Assembly (NCBI GenBank): GCA_030295235.1
Contig: AP026169.1
Span: 1 to 64,000, forward strand
Direction of reading: 5' to 3'
Length of the DNA: 64,000 nt
Source of the DNA: Fistulifera solaris
Lineage: Eukaryota; Bacillariophyta; Bacillariophyceae; Naviculales; Stauroneidaceae
The notes below the pieces were generated by a model. The model was not told the DNA's origin and searched no databases. It saw only the letters and a list, made by a program, of their open reading frames with translations. Of this stretch, positions 55,789 to 64,000 are shown piece after piece. Both the position numbers and the translations under genes were made by a program. Positions within the stretch are counted from its first letter, which is position 1; each line of letters opens with the position of its first letter.

Positions 55789-57362
55789 TTATCCTTCTTT
55801 TTCTTCTTGTCTTTCTTGTCTTTTCTTCTTCTTGGGCGCATCTTCATTGCTACCTTTACTTCCATCGTCGACAGGACGTTTCTTGCCATCGCCGTTGTCA
55901 TCGACTTCCATGGCTTCCGCTGGTGTTTCGACGAGGGCTTCACCACCACCACTCAGAGCCGGCGGGTTGGATTTGGAGAAATCTTTGTACGATGTCAAAA
56001 AATCCGAAGGCGTTTGATCGTTCGGCTTTCCGTGCTTATCCAACTTTCCCTCCTTGATCAAGTTCTTTTTGCGTTGTGCCATGGGACCCAATCCCCATCG
56101 TCGCGGGTAGACATCCCGTTCCATAATCACACGTTTGATCTTGGCCACGACACCGTGATCACACGTCGCCATGACAGCCGTCGTCATTTGCGCAACAGCT
56201 ACAGCAATAGCTTCGCCCTTGGTGGTCATCAAAACAACTTCAGTCCCGATTTCAATGCCATCGGCAAAGCGCAAAAGACCGGGGATCATAAACTTGGCTC
56301 CGTAACAAATGGCATTCACACAACTATCCTTTACGACCAAGCGCTTGTAATTGGTCAAAAGAACTTCGAGTGGCATGACGACACGACGCAAGTACGTTTC
56401 ATCCTTGGTTTGATCGTACACATGTTGTGCATCAAGAACATCGTGCATTGTGACCATGTTGTCGGCTTCACCCAAGACTCCACTTTTAACACGACGGAGT
56501 TCTTGCATGTGACCACCGGTTCCCACCAACAGCCCCGCATGAACGCAAAGTGTTCGTACGTACGTACCCGCCTCACACTGGACCCAAAAGACACCCAAAC
56601 GGCGTTCGGCATCGAATTCCAACAATTTGGAGTCGTAAATCGTGCGGATGCGCAATTGACGCTTAACAGCCGAGATCAAGGGCGGTCGCTGAAATAGCGC
56701 ACCCCGCAACGTCGTTTCCATGGCGCGTTGCAGTACTTTGGTATCTTCCAAAGCATCGTGCAAGCGTAGCACGCCAATATACTCTTTACCGGCACTTTGT
56801 TGTGCCTTGACGAGACGCGTCGCGCGATCCAAACAGACAATGAGACAGCCGGTCACTTTCGGATCCAAAGTACCGGAATGTCCCGTCTTTTCGACGCGAA
56901 GAATGCGTTTGATCCAGCTAACGACTTCGTGCGAGCTCGGATTTGCCGGTTTATCGAGATTGATGACACCGTAAGATAGGTGTTGCGGCAATGTACGGGC
57001 CAACGGCGAAGAGCCAGTAGGTAGAGGTGTGTAATGAGCCGTGCGAATGTGTAGTTCGTGGTAGTTCTTGAGCAACAAGGGCCACTGGGAAGTGTCAAGC
57101 TTGGGTGTATGCGAAGCAGGTTGAATCATGGCTCCTACTGATGTTTCAACGATTGCACCGCCATCAGAGGCTTTTCGTTTCTTGGCTTTCGAGTCTGTTT
57201 GTCATAACGAAACATTATATGAGAAAGTAACACGACAGACTGGTGAGTGCAATGTTGTCAGAGAGAGACCTCACACCAATTTTTAGGAGGGGTAGAGGCT
57301 CTTTTATGCTCACTTGTTGAGTCGCGCCTAGCAAGCTATCGTTTCGACTTACCGGATCCCAT
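55789..57362 (-). CDS. CBF5: H/ACA snoRNP pseudouridine synthase CBF5 (dyskerin)
   Basis: A 10-nt first coding exon (57353-57362, MGS plus one base) is joined by a 158-bp GT-AG intron (57195-57352) to exon 2, giving [13 protein letters not shown]. Exon 2 holds the dyskerin N-domain ([19 protein letters not shown]), the TruB catalytic core with its Asp ([21 protein letters not shown]) and the [11 protein letters not shown] and [15 protein letters not shown]-type blocks, and the PUA domain ([20 protein letters not shown]). A Lys/Glu tail ends the protein, as in eukaryotic dyskerins. Function: guided pseudouridylation of rRNA and stability of H/ACA RNAs, including telomerase RNA where present; nucleolus. 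The last 15 codons may be off-frame (DKKD-type tail also open). Confidence 0.96.
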
Positions 57363-58584
57363 TTTGATTACAGTGTGCTGTTGTATTGCAAGTGAAAGGA
57401 AATGAAGCCAGATTTAAACAACAGAGTAGGGTGATTATAATCTTGTAGCAACGCAGGAAGCGGTGCAACAAGAGAAAAGATCAGGTTTTGCGTGCCTTCC
57501 GATCTTCATCCGATTGGATGGTGTCGAGAAACCAGCGTCAACGAACAGACCATCAGTCTGTATAGCTCCAAAGTGTAGACAGGACCATCCGAATGACTGA
57601 ATTGCATTCACGAACGATGAGAATTGGGTATTCTGCAGTGTGGGTCTTTGCGTCAGCTGGTACAAAGTATGGTGGGATGGCATGAAACGTTACCTCCAAA
57701 GAGTGTCATACAATTGTGAGCTAATCTTTGTGGAGGTCTGCAATACTTGACGCCGGAAATTCTTCAGTAATTTGCCAGGAACGACTATAGTTCAAAGTGT
57801 TTGGTTCGTATTTCGCCATGACTGGATTTTTAGTCATGAATCAAAATATTTGCTAGTACTTCGCTTTGGCGCCTAGCAAACATAGCTTATGTGCTGTCCG
57901 ATAATCAAAGGTTAATGAAAATATATATATTAGATCATATCTTTTAACTTCATTTGCAATACAAGCTGCAAATTATACGGCCAAAAAATAACCTCCCGAA
58001 CCATTCCAACCGTTACGGAAAGTCCAAAGTGTTATTCGTTTTTTCCCACGAATGCATTCCAGTCATCAATCTGCGATTTCACAAAGACGGTTTGTGTACT
58101 AAAACGGTACGCAATGTCTAAAGACAGTTTCTGTTCGCGTCGTTGGATCATTGTGCGGAACCAATGCTTACGATTTGCGCCTAATTGTGACTACCGCTTT
58201 GCGCGTCCGCCGGTATTTTCGCGCCCAGGTGAACGGAGTTCCGCCCTCTACTAAGACGAGAAAAGCCTCGCGGGCTGCGCTCCTCACTTTCGTACTTTTG
58301 TACGAACCCTCCTCGTCATTCTCTCACACAAGGCAAGACAGTTGCTTCTTTGCGTCGTGAAGTTTCGGCCCGCTGAACTCTCTCATTCATTCTCCTTGTC
58401 TTTCCCTCTTTGCATTCTCATTATTAATTCATCTAAACGAGAGCATATCATCAGAGTTAAAAAGAGTAGAGGGGATCGCGCAAGTGGAGTCTTGACAGAA
58501 AGGATTTTTCATCGTAAATAGAAGCAGCCAAGCAAGACACTGGGAAAACGAGTGCGAACGCGAATTCTTTCAACAATACACACA
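57363..58584. other. Divergent intergenic region
   Basis: About 1.2 kb between CBF5 and the PDZ gene. It carries both promoters. The frames at 57435-57683 and 58151-58360 have no supporting features. No RNA gene was recognised. Confidence 0.4.
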
Positions 58585-60714
58585 ATGGGTTTCTTTTCCA
58601 AAATATTTCGACGCAACAAATCTTCCGAGGCGACTACTACTATTTCTACGGGCAAGCGTGCGAATAAAGTACGATTGTGTCGACGCAACAACAACAAGTA
58701 TTCGAATAACACACAAGATGAGGAACGCGATGATTCTCCGACGGATTTGGAAGACTTGAATGCCTTTGTCCCGATTGCACGGGGACCCGATTTCTTGGAC
58801 GGATCGCAACGACCTTCGCCCCGCGAGTACAATGGAGGACCGGTAGATTTGGATGAAGTTGAGGCCAGTACGGTGGGAGGTGGAGAGGAAGATGTATCAC
58901 CGTTACCCACACATCATCAACGTCCGGAAATGCGATTGAGTTCGGAACGCTTGGCCGAATTCACACAGCAGATACAACAGCAAGAACCGCACTCATCGCC
59001 GCGGAGTCCTAACAACCATCGAACGTTTACCATGGATCCGGAACCCGTCATGAAAACTACGAACAGTGGTAGTGGTAGCAAGAAAATGTATACCCCCGGG
59101 CAATTGGCATTGGCTGTCGATGATCGCTCTGAGAGTAGTTCTTTTAACTTGAGTACGGACGCCGAAGATACGGAGTACGAAGATTTGAAGAAACACGGTA
59201 TTGTACGCAAGAATACGAAAGCAGCCCTCCAAAACAAGAATCAGCTGAATTTGTCCGCAGAGGCTTCTGTCATATCCTTCCGCTCTTCTCCATCACATCA
59301 ACACGGTACGGAGTTCCCAAATCTGCTTACAGACGATGACGGCAATTCCGTTCGTTCCGGTCCTTCCCTGTTGCCGCACTCTCCGCAAGAAAAGACTACG
59401 ACTGGGCGATCGGCATCGAGTCCCATGGCCAATAACTCGGTATTCAGTGGCTCGTATCGGGAAGCCGCTGCATCCCCCAAGTCGAGTCAAGACAATTTTG
59501 CCAACTTTGCTGATTTCTCGAGTTTCGGCAATGATGCGTTCTTCCCCAAGACGGCCGCTATTGTGGAAGACGAGGAGCATACAAGTCCATCTCCTCGAGC
59601 TCATCAGCGCAGTAGTAGTTTTACACGTCATACTCCATCGGTTGGTTCCGACTCATCCATTTCGGAACTCTTGGCTCAAGCTAAAAGCCACTCCAGCCGC
59701 CACCAGCGCTCGGGCAATACGGTTAACTCGGCTCCGGCCATGACGGCTGCTCAGATCCGCGCTCATCACGGTATCCAGCCCCGTGCGAACGATGGCACGT
59801 CGGTTTCCGATATAATCAAAAGTTTGGAAGCCGACAATGCGAGTCGTATGCGACAATCGGGTAACAAACGTCATTCGGACGCGTACTCGACGCAGAGTCG
59901 TGATGCATCGGTCCGTTCTGCCAAGGAGCGGTTGCGTCGACGACGCGAAAGTAATAGTCATCCGGATGATGCTTCTACCGAATCCGACGAAGATGCCGAG
60001 TCGTGGTTGATGGATGAAGTGACGGGCGCCTTGGGACCGAGAGGCATCGCCGCCGATTTGGAATCGCTAAGTGGTCGATCGCACAAGTCTCATCGGAGTC
60101 ATCATTCCCGGAAATCACGACCCTCCACCCGACGCCGCAGCCCCAACAGTGGAGAATCGGTGGACAGTCAAGGCAGCAAACGCAGTTCGGGTAGTCGTCG
60201 CAGTCGTTACTCGCACCGTTCGACGAAATCTTACATGTCTCAAATGTCCGAACAAAGCCGCAGCGTTGCCAACGACTTGTTGCGTCTCGAAATGCAATTG
60301 GCCATGGTGAATCCCAGCAGTGTCTTGAATCCTGATTCGACCCGCTCTTCTCGCAGCCGCCGTAGCAGTAGTGGCAGCGCAGCACCCCGTCGCTCTCGTA
60401 TCAGTGTGGTGGCTCCTCCCGGAAAATTGGGTATCATCTTGGCCAACAAAGCCGATTCTCGGGGTACCGTTGTATCCGGCGTCCGCACCAGCAGTGTATT
60501 GGCTGATCGTATCAGTCCCGGTGATCGCATTGTCGCCATTGATGGGGAAGACGTGAGTCTCATGACCGTCTCGGAAATAACGACGATTATGGCCCGCAAG
60601 AGTGAATATGATCGGACCTTGACGGTGCTCACGACACCGAAACCAACAACGTTGCATTCGCCCGAATCATCATCATCGGCCGCTTCACCACGGGATTATC
60701 GTTCGCGTGGATGA
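58585..60714 (+). CDS. PDZ-domain protein with long disordered Ser/Arg-rich region
   Basis: ATG 58585 (MGFFSKIFRRNKS); the frame is open 11 codons upstream without an ATG. Residues 1-600 are disordered, Ser/Asn/Arg-rich, with patches such as SHKSHRSHHSRKSRPSTRRR and RSSRSRRSSSG. A single PDZ domain sits near the C-terminus (about residues 605-690): the ligand loop is GKLGIILAN, followed by SVLADRISPGDRIVAIDGEDVS. The MGFF start could be myristoylated (Gly2), which with the basic first helix suggests membrane association; this is inference. Frame intact over 709 codons. Confidence 0.78.
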   Translation: MGFFSKIFRRNKSSEATTTISTGKRANKVRLCRRNNNKYSNNTQDEERDDSPTDLEDLNAFVPIARGPDFLDGSQRPSPREYNGGPVDLDEVEASTVGGGEEDVSPLPTHHQRPEMRLSSERLAEFTQQIQQQEPHSSPRSPNNHRTFTMDPEPVMKTTNSGSGSKKMYTPGQLALAVDDRSESSSFNLSTDAEDTEYEDLKKHGIVRKNTKAALQNKNQLNLSAEASVISFRSSPSHQHGTEFPNLLTDDDGNSVRSGPSLLPHSPQEKTTTGRSASSPMANNSVFSGSYREAAASPKSSQDNFANFADFSSFGNDAFFPKTAAIVEDEEHTSPSPRAHQRSSSFTRHTPSVGSDSSISELLAQAKSHSSRHQRSGNTVNSAPAMTAAQIRAHHGIQPRANDGTSVSDIIKSLEADNASRMRQSGNKRHSDAYSTQSRDASVRSAKERLRRRRESNSHPDDASTESDEDAESWLMDEVTGALGPRGIAADLESLSGRSHKSHRSHHSRKSRPSTRRRSPNSGESVDSQGSKRSSGSRRSRYSHRSTKSYMSQMSEQSRSVANDLLRLEMQLAMVNPSSVLNPDSTRSSRSRRSSSGSAAPRRSRISVVAPPGKLGIILANKADSRGTVVSGVRTSSVLADRISPGDRIVAIDGEDVSLMTVSEITTIMARKSEYDRTLTVLTTPKPTTLHSPESSSSAASPRDYRSRG

Positions 60715-61292
60715 AAGTATGCTCGAAAACATCCCAAGTACTGGTAAAAAGAAAAAAATTTAAGCGATCAAGTTATGATTATTACAGAGTACAGAATAAG
60801 TAAGTAAGTAACCCGAAATTGGGTTTATGAAGGGTTTACCATCCATCCATCCATCCATGATCATAGCCATGCTTTTTAGAACGACTCATCCGAATGGTTG
60901 ACAAACAACCACGGTAGGACAATTATTTCACCACTACTTGGAATACACACTCTACTGGATGCTACATCGTACGTCCCTCCTCCGCCCGTGCCGTCAGCCC
61001 GTTTTATCGTCTGTCAGGGAACGGGTCCACACCACCTTCCATCCATCAACCCTTTCAAACCTTTTTTCCCCACACCACACCCATCACACTGGCCAAATAA
61101 GGCAGAAATCACACACGACAATCCCCCCCCCCCCAAAAAAAAACACATTTCCTTGTACTTGTACCTGGTACATCCGAAGAATATATTATTATAACCTTCT
61201 ATTCATTTCTCTTCCTTGTGCATCTAGAAGAAAAAACATTATTCTATTCTATTTTGCTATATTTTATTTTATTTTATATTATATTATATATC
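60715..61292. repeat. Low-complexity intergenic region
   Basis: It contains a (CCAT)n microsatellite at about 60839-60858, a GTAA/AGTA tract near 60800, a C12A9 homopolymer junction at 61123-61143 and a TTTTA/TATTA tract at 61250-61290 just upstream of the next ATG. No gene is visible. Confidence 0.75.
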
Positions 61293-63363
61293 ATGACACA
61301 ATTACCAATGTCTGTTCCGTGTTGGTGGATAAGAATGATAATAGGTTGTTGTGGTTGTTGTTTGGGTGTCGTCAACATAATGGCGTTTACTCTGCCGACC
61401 ATCAGAATCAATCATAAGCCTGCCTTTGTTCCTTTTCTTCCTATCGTGAATCAACAGTATCATAAACAGTCATCACGTCCAGTCGTTTATTCTTTACAAA
61501 TAAAAGTAAATCCTCTGGAAGATGACGACAACAACGACAACGAAGAAGAAGATGTTCCGGATGACTGGAATGGTGAAGATGATATTTTGTTGTCGTTGAA
61601 TGGATTGGAAGATATGAGTGATATTGTTCTCGAAGACGACGATGATGACGATGTCGTGCTTGAAGAAGAAGACGAAGATGGAACAGTAATGAAGCGATCA
61701 AACGACGATGAGGAAGAAGAAGACGAATATGAATTGGAATTAGTATTGGAAGAAGAAGAAGAAGAAGAAGAAGATGAGGAAGAAAAGGAAATTGTCGAAG
61801 AATACGCCATTGATGAGAGTGTCTGGGAAGAAGACGAGGAATATGTTGAAATTACGGCAGGATCGGTCGATTGGGTAGATGATGAAGACGGCGATGATGA
61901 TGATGATGACAGTATGGAGTGGAATGAAGATCCGGAGGATCCACAATTTGCGGCACAAAAAGAATTGATTGATCAAGCCATTGCCGCTTCAATCCAACGG
62001 GCACACGATGAATCTTTTGAACCGATCGAATTCATTGTTGACGAGAACCAGTTGACACCGGAACAGGAAGAATTGTTGGAACAGTCACCTTTACAAAAAC
62101 AGATTCAAGCCATGATGAAAAATATGGAATTAACTGAACAAGATGTCGAAGCGATAGGCGATTTAGAGGAAGCCGTGGCGGCGACGCCCGATCTCATGCG
62201 CGATGATCCGTATCCGGCCGCAGCGTCTCCCGACTATGTCCGCCCACCCGGTGTCACGGACGACCTGTTGCGAGACTACGACGCCACATACAAGCGAATG
62301 GAACAAGTCATCGACGAAGAACCATGGGATAAGGTGGTGTTACGGGAATGGCAAGGCTACGAAGGTCTATCGAATGAAACGTTGTCGGAAATGGAAGATT
62401 GTTTGGAAGAAATGGGTGGTAGTGCGTACAATGTCACTCGATGGTTGTTGTACGACCTCAATTTCAATGTCTCCAACTTGATTTTGGCGGCCGTCAAACA
62501 CAATCGCGAAGCCCCGGTATTGTTTCAACACTGGTACCCGCAATTGGTCACCTACAAACGGTATCAACACGCCCGCGACCGCAATTTCGATTTCAATTGG
62601 CACGATGTGGAACAAGCGGATCTGGGAGAATTAGAGCGCTATTACCAGGGATTCGGATACGACGAAATTCCCACCAAGGCGCCCGCCGAGACGGGTATTA
62701 TCCGTCTCGAAGACTTGGACGAAGAAGAGATCAAAATGGCCGCCTTTGAGAGTTGGATGACGGATGTCTACAATCCCGAATGGGATCGCAAAGATTTTGA
62801 TGATGATGACTTTCAAGACGAGGACAATGTGTTTTCCGAGTTTTATGAACCCCCAGCATCCCGATTTGCCCACGTTCGAGGAAGCCATGGAAGATTTGGA
62901 AGTGTGGAAAGAGCAATTGGGTGAACACGCAGACGATCCAGCCATGGCGGCGTACCGCGACCGCATGGGTCAAAGTTTCAATTACAAGGTCGTCCGCGAT
63001 GAAGAATTCGAACGCGAATTCCGTGGACACATGATAATAGCCTGTACCGCTGCGGAATACGACCTCGACGTGGCCGAGCAGATTACGCTCCGATTCGACA
63101 AAGAATTCGGCAAACAAGTCTTTGTGGAGACCCGCGTGTTGGCCTTGGCTCGTGAAGAAGACAATGTGTACGAGATTTGGTTGGAAAGTTACGATATTGA
63201 ATTATTACACTCAAAGAAGCGGGCTCTTTCGAATTTCAAAGATTGGACGGGCCCTGCCGAAGTGGATGCCGCCCAAATTGACTATTTGGTGGACCGAGTA
63301 CGTTATCTGATCAGTGACGATTCACGGTATAGTTACCGGATGGAAATGGAATATGCGGAATAA
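61293..63363 (+). CDS. Plastid-targeted acidic protein, uncharacterised
   Basis: ATG 61293 (MTQLPMSVPCWW) opens a hydrophobic signal segment that ends in NIMAF|TLPTIRI; an A-F junction followed by a basic stretch is a plastid presequence. Residues 70-220 are dominated by Asp/Glu runs. The conserved part starts near residue 270 and includes VTRWLLYDLNFNVSNLILAAV, YKRYQHARDRNFDFNW, a second domain with MIIACTAAEYDLDVAEQITLRF, and SYRMEMEYAE at the end. One extra base in the C5 run 62850-62854 joins the two long frames (EPPQHPDLPTF). No enzyme motif seen. It is a conserved-looking plastid protein of unknown role. Confidence 0.75.
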
Positions 63364-64000
63364 CATGATTATAATTTAAGTTGAATGGACGAAATGTGCC
63401 TTTTTGTAGACTATGAACTGCACTTCGTAACGAGTCACCTTAGCGACGAGCAACGACAGCTCTTTCTCTGTACCGGTCCGACTTCTATTACTTAGTACAC
63501 GTATTTTTTCGTCATTGGCCTGGCCTTATTACCCAGGACCCAGGCCCGAGGCTCCAGGCCCTTTGCGGATTTGTAGTGTGGCAAAGAAAGAACATGCGTA
63601 GCACCCCATCAAAACGCCGTGTGTTCCCTCTCGTGTTTTGTTCGAAAATAAGAAAGGAACAATAAACGTTGAGCGCGTTCTTGCTGTCACAATGGCGGAA
63701 GCCTATTATTGCGGCGACGCAAAAAAAAGAATAAGAGGACTGAAAACTGATTTTTGATTTACAGTTTTGTTTTAGCACGAGTAATCGATTGATAGCAGGA
63801 GAAAGAAGAAGTCAAGTCAGCGAAACGCAGCAAATAGATTCCTGTAAAGAAAAGAAACTATTTTTTCTCGGGAGAGCGCGCGCTACATTCCCCGAAAACT
63901 TGTTCTTCTGTCATGCGTGTCCTTCTTCGTTATCCAAGAAATAATAGTGACGAAGAAGTAAAAATCGATAGTGTTTTAGTCAGCGAAGCAGAGCAACCGC
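63364..64000. other. Terminal intergenic sequence
   Basis: 640 bp to the window edge. A CCAGGCCC-type imperfect repeat occurs near 63530-63560. The - strand frame 63512-63778 has no recognisable feature. The start of the next gene may lie beyond the window. Confidence 0.35.

Noticed and set aside
57195-57352. Possible intronic H/ACA or C/D snoRNA in CBF5
   Set aside because: I looked for C/D boxes and for a hinge plus ACA end and found no convincing set.
58151-58360. Possible tRNA or short gene near 58.2 kb
   Set aside because: No cloverleaf or T-loop consensus was found, and the short frame has no support.
61487-61810. Poly-Ser frame on the - strand
   Set aside because: It is the antisense of the Asp/Glu runs in the acidic plastid protein.

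Overview
This window looks like the left end of a chromosome from a photosynthetic stramenopile, most likely a diatom. It opens with (CCCTAA)n telomere repeats, followed by about 3.6 kb of a TTGCAC-based subtelomeric satellite. Genes are short and dense, with few introns, and the introns are GT-AG and mostly 45-160 bp. At least two predicted proteins (38376-37477 and 61293-63363) start with a signal peptide whose cleavage region carries an A-F motif, the bipartite presequence of secondary red plastids. The species cannot be fixed from the sequence alone.

Layout. 1-4201: telomere, satellite, and a pyrimidine-rich spacer with degenerate telomere motifs. 4202-6304: a TFIIB-family transcription factor whose frame is broken about three times. 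6445-10687: two ammonium transporter (AMT) genes in tandem. 10688-12718: about 2 kb of non-coding DNA with a small inverted-repeat element and a diverged direct repeat. 12719-17720: a secreted three-domain CBM6-like protein with a Pro-rich tail, a glycosyltransferase-like type II membrane protein, and a zinc-finger/ankyrin protein. 17799-25462: an accessory stretch holding four members of a small secreted, Cys-containing protein family (plus a possible remnant), a bestrophin-like anion channel, and a 543-bp inverted-repeat element flanked by a 13-bp direct repeat. 25969-31267: a cytosolic-carboxypeptidase-like M14 enzyme and two uncharacterised membrane proteins. 31678-36357: a second, different tandem AMT pair. 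37477-63363: mostly housekeeping or lineage-specific genes: a plastid-targeted histidine phosphatase, a two-pore K+ channel, UTP15, a Ser-rich membrane protein, a TPR-like protein, several uncharacterised proteins, a CaMK-type kinase, the pseudouridine synthase CBF5/dyskerin, a PDZ protein and a plastid-targeted acidic protein.

Themes. Four AMT genes in 30 kb suggest local amplification of nitrogen uptake capacity. UTP15 (small-subunit processome) and CBF5 (H/ACA snoRNP) both serve ribosome biogenesis but are 12 kb apart and not co-oriented. The accessory interval 17.8-25.5 kb is the part most likely to hold something undescribed: a repeated family of about 150-residue secreted proteins with a beta-rich domain resembling the bacterial PPC fold.

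Caution. Many otherwise convincing, conserved genes carry one-base frame offsets, nearly all explained by one missing base in a homopolymer (T5 read as T4, G6 read as G5 and so on). I read most of these as residual consensus errors of a long-read assembly, not as pseudogenes, and gene extents below span the offsets.
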